A program made the position numbers and the translations under genes. From [Clostridium] clostridioforme AGR2157 (GTDB taxonomy: Bacteria; Bacillota; Clostridia; Lachnospirales; Lachnospiraceae): a stretch of DNA of 64,000 bases. Of this stretch, positions 52,794 through 62,093 are shown piece after piece (positions within the stretch are counted from its first letter, which is position 1; the number at the start of each line of letters is the position of its first letter). The notes beneath the pieces were generated by a model, which was given only the letters and a program-made list of their open reading frames with translations, ran no database searches and had not been told where the DNA came from. The stretch spans positions 92,797 to 156,796 of the forward strand of contig NZ_KE384163.1 in the NCBI RefSeq assembly GCF_000424325.1. The letters are read 5' to 3'.

Positions 52794-53381
52794 ATGGAAC
52801 GGATAGCATCCATCACCCGCAGCACCAATGAAACGCAGATATCCATGACCCTTAACCTGGATGGCTCCGGCAGGGGGAACATCAGCACAGGCATCGGGTT
52901 CTTTGACCATATGTTAAACAGCTTTGCGCGCCATGGCTTTTTTGACCTGGACCTTAAGGTAAAGGGGGATTTGGAGGTGGATACCCACCACACCATAGAG
53001 GATACGGGAATCGTGCTGGGACAGGCCATCCGGAAGGCAGTGGGGGACAAAAAGGGGATTGTGCGCTATGGCTCCCAAATCCTGCCCATGGATGAATCCC
53101 TGGTGCTCTGCGCCCTGGACCTTTGCGGAAGGCCCTGCCTGGTCTGCGACCTGGTCCTGAACCGGGAAAAGGTGGGGGATTTGGAGACTGAGATGGTGCG
53201 GGAATTCTTTTACGCCGTTTCCTATGGGGCGGAGATGAACCTTCATTTAAAGCAGCTTTCAGGGACCAACAACCACCATATCATCGAGGCTGCCTTTAAG
53301 GCATTCGCCAAGGCTCTGGACGGCGCGGTGGCGGCGGAACCCCGTCTGTCAGGCGTGCTTTCCACCAAGGGGAGCCTTTAG
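52794..53381 (+). CDS. hisB: Imidazoleglycerol-phosphate dehydratase
   Basis: The 195-residue monofunctional HisB dehydrates IGP. The manganese-binding His/Glu pairs are present in GFFDHMLNSFARH, DTHHTIEDTGI, and SGTNNHHIIEAAFKAFAKAL. No N-terminal histidinol-phosphatase domain, so that activity must come from elsewhere. The ATG at 52794 is chosen, since GGGAGG abuts the ATG at 52785. Confidence 0.96.
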   Translation: MERIASITRSTNETQISMTLNLDGSGRGNISTGIGFFDHMLNSFARHGFFDLDLKVKGDLEVDTHHTIEDTGIVLGQAIRKAVGDKKGIVRYGSQILPMDESLVLCALDLCGRPCLVCDLVLNREKVGDLETEMVREFFYAVSYGAEMNLHLKQLSGTNNHHIIEAAFKAFAKALDGAVAAEPRLSGVLSTKGSL

Positions 53382-53391
53382 TATAGGAAAT

Positions 53392-53571
53392 ATGCCCGCT
53401 CTGTCTCGGAAGATGACAATGCTCCGTTACATGGACATACGGCTGTATGCCATGGTCCTGTGCCTGATTCTGGGACTGACTGCGGCATTGTCCGGCTTTT
53501 TACTGGAGAGAGTGGCCTGGCAGCGGGACGAAGAAGCAGACTCTATGAGCCATGCTGGCCGGCGAGATTAA
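53392..53571 (+). CDS. Small membrane protein between hisB and hisA, 59 aa
   Basis: A 59-residue frame starting MPALSRKMTMLRYMDIRLYAMV, with one good membrane helix (YAMVLCLILGLTAALSGFLL) and a charged end. TAGGAAA upstream is a weak ribosome-binding site. A second short frame (53552-53641, MLAGEINRRMEMCVCPPEPASEDMEKIIE) overlaps it. Together they may be one ~90-residue protein broken by a frameshift near 53552. Not a recognised his gene. Confidence 0.45.
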   Translation: MPALSRKMTMLRYMDIRLYAMVLCLILGLTAALSGFLLERVAWQRDEEADSMSHAGRRD

Positions 53572-53641
53572 CCGGCGGATGGAGATGTGCGTATGTCCTC
53601 CGGAACCGGCGTCTGAAGACATGGAGAAAATAATAGAATAA
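53552..53641 (+). CDS. Possible 29-aa peptide or C-terminal piece of the preceding small protein
   Basis: The frame begins ATGCTGGCCGGCGAG and ends 12 bp before hisA; AAAGGAG for hisA follows its stop. The acidic/Cys-containing peptide could be the original C-terminus of the 59-aa membrane protein if a +1/-1 shift occurred around 53552. Low certainty as an independent gene. Confidence 0.25.
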   Translation: MLAGEINRRMEMCVCPPEPASEDMEKIIE

Positions 53642-53653
53642 AAGGAGATTCAT

Positions 53654-54373
53654 ATGCAGTTATATCCGGCAATTGATATGAAGAACGGACAGTGTGTCCG
53701 GTTAAGACAGGGAGCATTTAAGGATATCACCATATACTCGGACGCCCCGGAAAAGGTGGCTGCTCACTGGCAGGAGAAGGGGGCATCCTTCCTGCATCTG
53801 GTGGACCTGGACGGCGCCCTGGCAGGGCATTCTGTCAATGAGGAGGTCATACGCAGGATTGCGGACACGGTTTCCATACCCATTGAGATTGGCGGCGGCA
53901 TCCGTTCCGGGGAAGCGGTGGAGCGTATGCTGGGCCTGGGGGTCAGGCGTGTCGTCATCGGAACCAAGGCAGTGGAACACCCGGAATTCCTCAGGGATAT
54001 GGTCAGAAAATTCGGTGAGGAGGCCATTGTGGCAGGCGTGGACGCAAAGGACGGCATGGTGGCAGTGGAGGGATGGGAGAAAGTCAGCTCCCTTACCGCC
54101 CAGGACCTGTGTCTTACCATGAAGGAATACGGTGTCAGGCACATTGTCTATACCGACATATCCAGGGACGGAATGCTGTCCGGCCCTAATGTGGAGGCCA
54201 CAAGGAAGCTTACAGAGGAGACAGGACTTGACATCATAGCCTCCGGCGGGGTATCCTGTATGGAGGATTTAAAACGCCTGCATGAGGCGGGTATCAGGGG
54301 AGTCATCATCGGAAAGGCCCTCTATGAGAACAGGATTGACCTTGCCGAGGCCGTGAGGCTTTATGAGGCTTAA
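53654..54373 (+). CDS. hisA: ProFAR isomerase HisA
   Basis: HisA isomerises ProFAR to PRFAR. The 239-residue (beta/alpha)8 barrel has catalytic Asp8 ([14 protein letters not shown]) and the second catalytic Asp in [14 protein letters not shown], with the phosphate-binding [14 protein letters not shown] and [20 protein letters not shown] precedes the ATG. Confidence 0.96.
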   Translation: MQLYPAIDMKNGQCVRLRQGAFKDITIYSDAPEKVAAHWQEKGASFLHLVDLDGALAGHSVNEEVIRRIADTVSIPIEIGGGIRSGEAVERMLGLGVRRVVIGTKAVEHPEFLRDMVRKFGEEAIVAGVDAKDGMVAVEGWEKVSSLTAQDLCLTMKEYGVRHIVYTDISRDGMLSGPNVEATRKLTEETGLDIIASGGVSCMEDLKRLHEAGIRGVIIGKALYENRIDLAEAVRLYEA

Positions 54374-54399
54374 GTACCAGAGAAAATGGAGAGATTCAA

Positions 54400-55713
54400 A
54401 TGACTGATTGCAAGAAGCTGATTATGGGATTTGGTTACAGGAACGGAAAGACATTTTCCTGGAACGGAAAGCTTGAGTATGAGGGCAGGCTTAAGGACCT
54501 TGCCAGGACAGCCTGTGACAACGGAGCGGATGAAATATTTATCTGCGACCGTTCTTTTTCAGATGAGGACCACGAGGCTGTCATAGGCGCTATCAAGGAA
54601 ACAGCCCGCACCGTGGATGAGCCCATACTGGCGGGAGGACGAATCAGGCGCCTGGAGGATGTGAAAAAGTACCTCTATGCAGGAGCCAGCGCCGTATTCC
54701 TGGATGTGAGCTATGAAGACAATGTGGATATGATGAAGGAGGCGGCAGACCGGTTTGGCAGTGAAAAGATATATGCCTATATGCCGGACCTGTCCTATCT
54801 GAACCGGGTGGAGGAGTATATTCAGCTGGGGGCGTCCATGATGATATGCAGGGCATCCGGTCCGGTCCCGTCCCTGGCTGAGCTGGGTGAGATCGGCGAG
54901 ATATCCTGCAGAAGCATTATATTCTGCGGCGGTCATGAAAGCGTCCAGGAGATGGCCGGGGATTTGAAGCTGAGCCTGGGGTGTCCCCAGGTGGAAGGCG
55001 CTGTCCTGACTCTGGCGGAGGATGACCTGGACAAGGTGATGGAGCTGAAGCAGATTTTAAAAGGCGCGGGTATTGTCACGGATACCTTTGAGAGTTCTTT
55101 GGAATGGAAGGATTTCAAGCTGGGAAGTGACGGCCTTATCCCTGTCATTGTCCAGGATTATAAGACTCTGGAGGTGCTGATGATGGCCTACATGAATGAG
55201 GAATCATTCCAGGCCACACTGGCGTCCGGCAGAATGACCTATTTCAGCAGGAGCAGGCAGAAGCTGTGGCTGAAGGGTGAGACCAGCGGCCACTTCCAGT
55301 ATGTGAAATCCCTGAAGATTGACTGTGACAATGACACCATTCTGGCGGCGGTGAAGCAGGTGGGAGCTGCCTGCCATACCGGAAACCGGTCCTGTTTTTT
55401 TACCACGCTGGCGGAGAAGGAATATAAGGAAACCAATCCCCTGAAGGTATTTGAGGAGGTATTTGGGGTCATACTGGACCGTAAGGAGCATCCAAAGGAA
55501 GGCTCTTACACCAACTATCTGTTTGACAAGGGAATCGACAAGATACTCAAGAAGCTGGGAGAGGAGGCCACTGAAATCGTCATAGCGGCCAAGAATCCGA
55601 ACCCGGAAGAAATCAAATACGAGATTTCGGATTTTCTCTACCACATGATGGTGCTCATGGCGGACCGCGGCATTACATGGGAGGAAATCACGGAGGAACT
55701 GGCGAACCGGTAG
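54400..55713 (+). CDS. hisIE: HisI-HisE fusion with N-terminal degenerate HisA/HisF-like barrel
   Basis: A 437-residue protein in three parts. Residues 1-~215 form a HisA/HisF-like barrel ([24 protein letters not shown] is the usual phosphate-site pattern), but the catalytic Asp after beta-strand 1 is replaced: the segment reads [11 protein letters not shown]. Residues ~220-330 are phosphoribosyl-AMP cyclohydrolase (HisI: DCDNDT metal site, plus Cys in AACHTG and RSCFF). Residues ~335-437 are phosphoribosyl-ATP pyrophosphohydrolase (His[26 protein letters not shown]). It thus carries the second and third steps of the pathway. The barrel is probably structural or regulatory. Confidence 0.92.
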   Translation: MTDCKKLIMGFGYRNGKTFSWNGKLEYEGRLKDLARTACDNGADEIFICDRSFSDEDHEAVIGAIKETARTVDEPILAGGRIRRLEDVKKYLYAGASAVFLDVSYEDNVDMMKEAADRFGSEKIYAYMPDLSYLNRVEEYIQLGASMMICRASGPVPSLAELGEIGEISCRSIIFCGGHESVQEMAGDLKLSLGCPQVEGAVLTLAEDDLDKVMELKQILKGAGIVTDTFESSLEWKDFKLGSDGLIPVIVQDYKTLEVLMMAYMNEESFQATLASGRMTYFSRSRQKLWLKGETSGHFQYVKSLKIDCDNDTILAAVKQVGAACHTGNRSCFFTTLAEKEYKETNPLKVFEEVFGVILDRKEHPKEGSYTNYLFDKGIDKILKKLGEEATEIVIAAKNPNPEEIKYEISDFLYHMMVLMADRGITWEEITEELANR

Positions 55714-55799
55714 CGGCGGGGAATAGGGAAGTATCAGACACGCTCTGGTAATATAATGCCGGTAATATAATAATGAAAATCGCAGGAGGTAATGGAGAG

Positions 55800-57089
55800 G
55801 TGGCAGAAATATCGGAGGTTACAGCGAGATTGCTGGATTACGTTTCATACGACACCCAGTCAGAGGATGACAGGGAGTCCATTCCCAGCACAAAGAAGCA
55901 GTTTGAACTGGCGCATAAGCTGGTCAGGGAGCTTAAGGAGCTGGGGGCATCCCAGGTGAGGATGAGTGAGCAGGGGTATGTATATGCATGTATTCCGTCC
56001 AATCTGGAGGAGGGAAAAACATCTCTGTCCCTGGGCTTCATCGCCCATATGGATACGGCTCCCTCCTTTTCCGGCAAGGATGTCAAGCCGCAGTTCATCC
56101 GGGACTATGACGGACAGGACATCTGCCTGAACAGGGAACAGGACATATGGATGAGAACAGCGGATTTTCCTGATTTAAAGGAATATGAGGGCAAGACCCT
56201 GATTACCACGGATGGGACCACTCTGCTGGGAGCGGATGATAAGGCCGGTATCGCTGAAATCATGACCATGGCCGCCTATTTTCTTAGGCATCCTGAAGTT
56301 AAGCACGGGACGATCTGTATCGGCTTCACGCCGGACGAGGAGGTGGGCCGGGGAGCCGATGGCTTTGATGTGGAAGGCTTTGGGGCTGATGTGGCTTACA
56401 CTGTGGACGGCGGAGCGCTGGGAGAGCTGGAGTACGAAAACTTCAATGCTGCTTCCGGCAGGGTGACGGTCCATGGTGCCAATATCCATCCGGGCACGGC
56501 CAAGGGGCGTATGAGAAACGCTCTTCTCATGGCAATGGAATTCCAGTCACTGCTTCCGGCAGATGAGAATCCTATGTATACGGAAGGGTATGAGGGCTTT
56601 TATCATCTGGACAGGATGACCGGCTGTGTGGAGGAAGCCAGGATGGATTACATCATCAGGGACCATGACAGGGTGAAGTTTGAGCGCAAGAAGGAACTGT
56701 TTGCCCAGGCAGCCGGATTTCTGAACCGGAAATATGGTTCCGGAACAGTGGAGGCTGTGGTGAAGGATTCCTATTATAACATGAAAGAGAAGATTGAGCC
56801 CCACATGGACCTGATTGATAAGGCCAGGGCATCCATGGAGAAGCTGGGTATCCGGCCAATCGTGGTTCCGATCCGGGGAGGCACGGATGGCGCCAGACTG
56901 TCATATATGGGGCTGCCCTGTCCGAACCTGTGCACAGGAGGCCATAATTTCCATGGAAAGTATGAATTCATTCCGGTACAGTCCATGGAGAAGATAACAG
57001 AGCTCCTTATAGAGATTGCCAGGTCTTTTGCGGAAGCAATTACCGAAGACGCAGCAGGTCCCTGTCTTCCGGATGCACCAGCACTTTAA
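55800..57089 (+). CDS. pepT: Peptidase T (tripeptidase)
   Basis: A 429-residue M20-family aminotripeptidase. The zinc motif HMD is in [15 protein letters not shown], the central GADDKAG and the catalytic EE in [50 protein letters not shown] carries the C-terminal ligands. A GTG at 55800 has a strong CAGGAGG (55783-55789) and 10-bp spacing. The ATG at 55773 gives nine more residues but no ribosome-binding site, so the GTG is preferred. Confidence 0.93.
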   Translation: MAEISEVTARLLDYVSYDTQSEDDRESIPSTKKQFELAHKLVRELKELGASQVRMSEQGYVYACIPSNLEEGKTSLSLGFIAHMDTAPSFSGKDVKPQFIRDYDGQDICLNREQDIWMRTADFPDLKEYEGKTLITTDGTTLLGADDKAGIAEIMTMAAYFLRHPEVKHGTICIGFTPDEEVGRGADGFDVEGFGADVAYTVDGGALGELEYENFNAASGRVTVHGANIHPGTAKGRMRNALLMAMEFQSLLPADENPMYTEGYEGFYHLDRMTGCVEEARMDYIIRDHDRVKFERKKELFAQAAGFLNRKYGSGTVEAVVKDSYYNMKEKIEPHMDLIDKARASMEKLGIRPIVVPIRGGTDGARLSYMGLPCPNLCTGGHNFHGKYEFIPVQSMEKITELLIEIARSFAEAITEDAAGPCLPDAPAL

Positions 57090-57196
57090 TCTGTGTGATG
57101 CCGGCGGACTTATAGGAATGAAGCTGCCGTGCCTTTAGATCCTTTAAAAACAGGTCTTTGTTTCTCATAAAAGTTCAAATTCATCAGATATATGAT

Positions 57197-58789
57197 TCAG
57201 GCAGACGGTTTATCCGGATAATATCCGGACCCATGGTCATCATGCAGTTTCCGCTGAGGGGCTGGCAGGAGCTTTTGCCGGTCCTGGCTGAGGGCGGCGT
57301 GAAACAGCTGCTTATGGCTGCGTGCCAGGCCACCTTTGGATTCCACATCCTGCTTTAGCAGGGCCACATAGCCGTCCACGGTTCCTGCCGGCTCATACCC
57401 ATGTTCCTGGCAGTCGGCCAAAATCTGTTCCAGGTCCTTTTCATAACCCTTTCTCAGGTCCACCACTATATAGTCAGCCGGATGACTGCTTGTGAGCAGG
57501 TAGACTTCATCCCGCATGGAAAGCTGGGGAAGGAAGAAGGTGGAGGACTTTACAGAGGCATCCTGGGGAATCTGATCCAGAATGCTCCTGGCCTGGGCGG
57601 CCTCCTCATGATGGCGCTGAAACAGGCTGGCGTAATTTGACTTGCTGTACATCACGCCTCCTATGAGGACGAGGCCGCATAGCAGGCCGCAGGCGCAGGC
57701 GGAGCCCGGAAGCCGGCCGTCATATCCTGTACGGTTTTTGCGCCTGTGGCCGAAGGTATGCTTCATATCCCGGAAATTCACCAATGCCAGATAAATGAGC
57801 AGGGCTCCGGAACCGTAGGTATACTGAAAGTAGATGGAGTGCTGGTATTTATAATTGGACATCAGGTTGATGAGTACAAAGGGGATGAGCAGGGTCCATT
57901 TCTGCCAGTCTTTTGTCATGAGTGGAAGGAAACCCAGCGGAAGGAGCATTTCAAGGAAAAACAGGATTTTGTCCTTCACCGCAATCTGGGACAGCACATA
58001 GGCCGGATTGACCAGGATGGTCTTAAACATGCTGACTAAGCCAAGGCGCTTGTCCGATATGAAATTGTCAAACCTGTTAATCATGGCTCCGTCCCCAAAA
58101 CGGTTGATATACCAGATAGCAATACAGAAATATGCGCATGACGCCAGAAAGACAACGGCTCCCAAGCGGTACTGTTTTTTCCACAGGAACAGGTAAAGTC
58201 CGATACAGGCCGCATAGACAGGCGCGTCCTCCTTCACCATAAGGAGAAGGGCGGCAGAGGCCAGCATGGATTTAAAATGACCTGTTTCCAGAAAGTACAT
58301 GCACCAGAGAATGATGACGGCCAGGAATTTGTTTTCGTGGAAATCATAAAAACATCCGCCCATAAAAGCCGGATAAAAGCAGTACATAAGACCGAAACAC
58401 AGGGTTTGCAGGCGGGTGAATCCAAATGCCCTGGTCAAAAGACATAAGGGAACCATTCCGCTTATGACAACGAGAGACTGGAGCACCAACAGGGTTTCCG
58501 GCCGGGGGACTAATTTGTAAAAGGGCAGCAGTACGTAAAAGACAGGTGAGAGATGGACCGCAAAATGGGATAAAAGCCCGTCGCGCTCACAGGTGGTCAG
58601 AGGGGACAGGCATTTATCCATATAGTAATACATCTGTGAAAAAATTCCGAAATCATAAGCCGGCGCGTAATTCAGCCGGTACCGCAGCACTGTCATGACG
58701 GCGGTGAACGAAAACCAGACAGCCGCCGCGATGGTGAGGATTATCAGCAGTCTTTTTCCGGTCAGCCATTGTTCCATGGTTTTTATCAT
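57197..58789 (-). CDS. DUF2079 membrane protein
   Basis: A 530-residue protein with about 10-12 hydrophobic helices in a GT-C glycosyltransferase-like arrangement. It includes APAYDFGIFSQMYYY (acidic residue after the first helix), FAVHLSPVFYVLLPFY, CFYDFHENKF and MVKEDAPVYAACIGLYLFLWKK. These are hallmarks of the DUF2079 family. A soluble C-terminal part ends the protein. Probably an envelope glycosyltransferase or mannosyltransferase-like protein; the substrate is unknown. Starts in a 4-bp overlap with the preceding 102-aa gene. Confidence 0.85.
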   Translation of the reverse strand: MIKTMEQWLTGKRLLIILTIAAAVWFSFTAVMTVLRYRLNYAPAYDFGIFSQMYYYMDKCLSPLTTCERDGLLSHFAVHLSPVFYVLLPFYKLVPRPETLLVLQSLVVISGMVPLCLLTRAFGFTRLQTLCFGLMYCFYPAFMGGCFYDFHENKFLAVIILWCMYFLETGHFKSMLASAALLLMVKEDAPVYAACIGLYLFLWKKQYRLGAVVFLASCAYFCIAIWYINRFGDGAMINRFDNFISDKRLGLVSMFKTILVNPAYVLSQIAVKDKILFFLEMLLPLGFLPLMTKDWQKWTLLIPFVLINLMSNYKYQHSIYFQYTYGSGALLIYLALVNFRDMKHTFGHRRKNRTGYDGRLPGSACACGLLCGLVLIGGVMYSKSNYASLFQRHHEEAAQARSILDQIPQDASVKSSTFFLPQLSMRDEVYLLTSSHPADYIVVDLRKGYEKDLEQILADCQEHGYEPAGTVDGYVALLKQDVESKGGLARSHKQLFHAALSQDRQKLLPAPQRKLHDDHGSGYYPDKPSA

Positions 58790-59094
58790 AGTATGAACGT
58801 TTCCTTTATCATCAGGGTGGCAATATACATGAGCACGCTGGGAATCAGGGAAAAATGAATCCGGGAGCGGGCAGAGGGAAGTACATAGGGAATAACCATG
58901 CAGAGAAAGATTCCAAGCCAGATGCCCAAGAAGCTTTCCAGTGAAATCTGTCTCACAAAGTCCAGTGTCACAAAGGGAACATGACTGGCCAAAAGGAACA
59001 TGGTATTTGTCAGCAGCCAGCTGGCAATGGTCAGTTTTCCAAGGCAGCAGCAGAATGGAGACAGCTGGAAATCGTGTTTCATCGTTTGAATCAT
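58786..59094 (-). CDS. Small membrane protein coupled to the DUF2079 gene
   Basis: A 102-residue protein with three hydrophobic helices (LTIASWLLTNTMFLLA, FLGIWLGIFLCMVIPYVLP, FSLIPSVLMYIATLMI). An AAGGAGGAG ribosome-binding site precedes the ATG. The stop overlaps the start of the DUF2079 gene (ATGA), so they form an operon. No family recognised; possibly an accessory subunit. Confidence 0.75.
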   Translation of the reverse strand: MIQTMKHDFQLSPFCCCLGKLTIASWLLTNTMFLLASHVPFVTLDFVRQISLESFLGIWLGIFLCMVIPYVLPSARSRIHFSLIPSVLMYIATLMIKETFIL

Positions 59095-59218
59095 AGGGTT
59101 CTCCTCCTTTAAACTGTATAGTAATCATACGATTGGAAAATGTAAAGATGCTGGAAGCAACTGTAAGAAAAATTAGAAAAACCTTAATAAAATCCGCCGT
59201 CTCCGGGAGGTAAGATAT

Positions 59219-59797
59219 ATGTGGGAAAAAGAAAACAAGGTGAGGCAATATATACTCCCTATTGGATATACAGTGGTGATGACCCTGTGTGTACCTCTTC
59301 ACATGATGCTGTTGGAGTGTGCTTTACTGGCAGGCAGCGGTAACGCGGAAAGCAGCTCCTGGCTGGGCCTGGGCCTTTACGGAGCAGGGGTGCTGATTTA
59401 TCTAATGGCGGTCGCTGTGCTGAGAATACTGAACGTGGTCCGATCCTTCCAGGCATACCGGCAAAAGGACATAAGGTATTGTGTGAACGGGATGCTGATT
59501 CTGAAATATGGAATGGTCCTGTTTTTTATCATCAATTATGTGGTCATAGCCATGATTGTGCTGGCGGGGGGACTGGCTGCGTTTGTGGGAAGCTGTTGCA
59601 GGAGGCGCGAAACAGAAATCATCATGGAGAGCCATGGGGTTACCGGCATGTGCGGCAGCACCCTGTATATTCAGGAGCCGGATACAGAGGATATATACGA
59701 GGAGAAGTTTATGGACGCGGTTCCAAAGGAATGGGACTGGAGCGGGCAGCAGATCCGGCAGGACCAGACCCGGCAGGAGGACCAGACCCATTTGTGA
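59219..59797 (+). CDS. Membrane protein of unknown function, 192 aa
   Basis: A 192-residue protein with four hydrophobic helices (ILPIGYTVVMTLCVPLHMM, GLYGAGVLIYLMAVAVL, YGMVLFFIINYVVIAMIVLAGGLA and others). A polar C-terminal tail rich in Glu, Gln and Asp (SGQQIRQDQTRQEDQTHL) follows. A GGGAGG lies 8 bp before the ATG. Divergent from the DUF2079 operon. Not recognised. Confidence 0.75.
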   Translation: MWEKENKVRQYILPIGYTVVMTLCVPLHMMLLECALLAGSGNAESSSWLGLGLYGAGVLIYLMAVAVLRILNVVRSFQAYRQKDIRYCVNGMLILKYGMVLFFIINYVVIAMIVLAGGLAAFVGSCCRRRETEIIMESHGVTGMCGSTLYIQEPDTEDIYEEKFMDAVPKEWDWSGQQIRQDQTRQEDQTHL

Positions 59798-59833
59798 CCC
59801 GCTGGGAAGAGCATATAGAGAGGATGGTACGCT

Positions 59834-60640
59834 CTATGAAATGGGGCTCAGGTCCACCAGCACCAATTCCGGAGGATTATAAATACGGGGAAGCCTGTTG
59901 ATGCACAGTCCCCGGCTGACAATCAGGGAGGTGGTTCCCAGGGCATACTGTCCCCCTGCGTACCGGGGAAAGAAGCCCTGGTGAGGCGCCAGAAGCCCGC
60001 CAGAGCAGCCGGGCATACGGACCTGCCCTCCATGGGCATGGCCGGCCACAATCAGATCAAATCCGCTGTCCCTGTAATATTTGGTGAGCTCCGGCCGATG
60101 TGACAGCAGGATGGAGTAGACGGCGGGGGAGGTGCGGGAACAGCAGCGCCAGAACTGTTCCTTCCATCTGGAATCCAGTTTAATGGAGTGGTGGGAGTCT
60201 GTAAAGGCATGGGGGTCATCCACCCCGCCTATGATCAGGGGCTGCCCCTTGATTGTTGTACGGATGGTCTGGCCCCCAAGGACAGTAACCCCATATCCGG
60301 TGAACATTTTCTTGATGTCGGGTATCTGGTGAATCCAATGCTCATGGTTTCCCGTAACATAATAACAGGGGTATTGTCCCTTCAGGCCCTCTAAAAGCAG
60401 TAAAGTCCCCTTATGTGGGACTTTGTGGTCGGCAATATCGCCTGCCATGAGAACCAGGTCGGGCCTGTGACTTTGCAGGGCCTTAAGAATCGGCTCCTGT
60501 GCGCTGCCGTATATGGTGCTGTGCAGGTCTGTAATCAGCGCTGCCCGCAGGCGTTTTGTAAGCTTTTTTGAGTATTCCGTATAACGGTGTACTGTAAGGC
60601 CGCAGTAAAATGGGTTTACAGCATGTGTTTTTTTCTGCAT
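59834..60640 (-). CDS. Metallophosphoesterase
   Basis: A 268-residue calcineurin-like phosphoesterase with all motifs: LITDLHS (D-x-H), LMAGDIADH (GDxxD), VTGNHEHW (GNHE), LSHRPE and VAGHAHGGQVRMPG (GHxH). Members of the YkuE type act on the membrane surface (for example UDP-diacylglucosamine or lipid-linked substrates), but the target here is open. AGGAG precedes the Met at 60640; a Met at 60661 overlaps the preceding gene end. Last gene of the leftward nad/niaR unit, 13 bp after niaR. Confidence 0.88.
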   Translation of the reverse strand: MQKKTHAVNPFYCGLTVHRYTEYSKKLTKRLRAALITDLHSTIYGSAQEPILKALQSHRPDLVLMAGDIADHKVPHKGTLLLLEGLKGQYPCYYVTGNHEHWIHQIPDIKKMFTGYGVTVLGGQTIRTTIKGQPLIIGGVDDPHAFTDSHHSIKLDSRWKEQFWRCCSRTSPAVYSILLSHRPELTKYYRDSGFDLIVAGHAHGGQVRMPGCSGGLLAPHQGFFPRYAGGQYALGTTSLIVSRGLCINRLPRIYNPPELVLVDLSPIS

Positions 60641-60653
60641 ATCAGGCTCCTGT

Positions 60654-61202
60654 TTACTCATTATCGGACATCTCATAGGGCAGCAGCTCTGCCAGATAGT
60701 GTTTTTTTCTCAGGGCTTCCTCTATCTCATCCAGTATCTCCTCCTGCTCGGCGCAGACATGGTGGAAGTGGTAGCCGGAGGTGACATTCATGAGAGGGGT
60801 GGATTTTCCGGTCTGTATATTGTTCATGAACAACTGCACGTCGCGGCGGTTCTTGATATTTAAGGGGGCTGACATTTTCCCGTATACCCGGTGATTGACC
60901 ATGACATCCGCCACGGTTCCGCCCAGGTCCACGATGGTGACCAGTTCATCCTCGGTCTGCTCATTGGTGTGGCAGACCTTGAAGAGACGGGATGCGTGTT
61001 TGGATTCATTGAGGACATACCCGCGGGCGGTGGAGAGAATGGGATAGCCCATGGTGCGCAGGAGAGCAATATCCTGGACCACCACCTGGCGGCTGACGCC
61101 GGTTGCCCTGCCAAGGGCTCCTCCGGATAAAGGGGTGGAAGCCTGCCTCATCATATCCAGAAGCTTTCTGCGTCTCTGCGTTCCGTTCATTGCACATTCC
61201 AT
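60654..61202 (-). CDS. niaR: NiaR (YrxA) niacin-responsive transcriptional repressor
   Basis: A 182-residue regulator with an N-terminal helix-turn-helix (RRRKLLDMMRQASTPLSGGALGRATGVSRQVVVQDIALLRTMG) and a C-terminal 3H domain, named for three conserved His. Visible here are CHTNEQ, NHRVYGKM and YHFHHVCAEQ. NiaR represses NAD biosynthesis or niacin uptake genes when niacin is plentiful, and the adjacent nadA-nadB-nadC operon is its expected target. The operator would be beyond the right edge. GGAGGG lies 8 bp before the ATG. Confidence 0.93.
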   Translation of the reverse strand: MECAMNGTQRRRKLLDMMRQASTPLSGGALGRATGVSRQVVVQDIALLRTMGYPILSTARGYVLNESKHASRLFKVCHTNEQTEDELVTIVDLGGTVADVMVNHRVYGKMSAPLNIKNRRDVQLFMNNIQTGKSTPLMNVTSGYHFHHVCAEQEEILDEIEEALRKKHYLAELLPYEMSDNE

Positions 61203-61235
61203 TTCTCATTCCCTCCTGCAAAACATAGTTACGGT

Positions 61236-62093
61236 TTAATCCGTCAACACCTTCAGGTGCTTCAGGCTGATATCCAGAATCGGGGCAGAGTGGGTCAGTG
61301 CGCCGCTGGATACATAATCCACACCCAGCTCTGCAATGGTCCGGATGTTTTCTTTTGTCATGTTGCCGGAACACTCGGTCTCGGCCCGGCCGTCAATATA
61401 GCGTATGGCTTCAGCCATCTGCTCCGGCGTCATGTTGTCCAGCATGATGATGTCGGCGCCAGCGTCCACTGCCTCCTTCACCATATCCAGGTTCTCTGTC
61501 TCAACTTCAATCCTGCGGACAAAGGGAGCGTATGCCTTTGCAGCGGTCACCGCCTCCCTGACGCCTCCGGCTGCATCGATGTGGTTATCCTTTAAGAGCA
61601 CGCCGTCGGACAGGTTATAGCGGTGATTCTGCCCGCCTCCAATCCGCACCGCATATTTTTCAAAAATACGCATGCAGGGAGTGGTTTTCCGGGTGTCCAG
61701 AAGTCTTGTCCCGGTACCCTCAAGCATCCCCGCAACGGTATGTGTATAAGTGGCAATGCCGCTTAACCGCTGCAGATAATTCAGGGCCGTCCGTTCGCCG
61801 GACAGGAGGACGCGCACATCCCCTGTGACTGTAGCCAGATGCTGGCCTTTCTTTACTTCCTCCCCGTCCCTGACATCAAAGACAACCCTGGTTTCCGGGT
61901 CCAGAAGGGTAAATACGCGCTCAAAAATCTGTAATCCGGCAATGATGCCGTCCTCCCTGCAGATAAGCTGTACCTCGCCTTTTTTGTATTCGGGCATGAC
62001 TGAGTTGGTGGACACGTCCTCACTGCTGATGTCCTCCTCCAGGGCAAGACGTATGTATTTGTCAGCAACAAGCTGCATGGTAATTGGATTCAT
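61236..62093 (-). CDS. nadC: Quinolinate phosphoribosyltransferase (decarboxylating)
   Basis: NadC converts quinolinate and PRPP to nicotinate mononucleotide. The 285-residue protein has the conserved GERTALNYLQRLSGIAT, DTRKTTPCMR, GGGQNHR-type IGGGQNHRYNLSDGVLLKDNH (Lys and His of the active site) and EVETENLDMVKEAV. An AAAGGGAG precedes the ATG; the first 32 bp overlap the 3' end of nadB. Confidence 0.96.
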   Translation of the reverse strand: MNPITMQLVADKYIRLALEEDISSEDVSTNSVMPEYKKGEVQLICREDGIIAGLQIFERVFTLLDPETRVVFDVRDGEEVKKGQHLATVTGDVRVLLSGERTALNYLQRLSGIATYTHTVAGMLEGTGTRLLDTRKTTPCMRIFEKYAVRIGGGQNHRYNLSDGVLLKDNHIDAAGGVREAVTAAKAYAPFVRRIEVETENLDMVKEAVDAGADIIMLDNMTPEQMAEAIRYIDGRAETECSGNMTKENIRTIAELGVDYVSSGALTHSAPILDISLKHLKVLTD

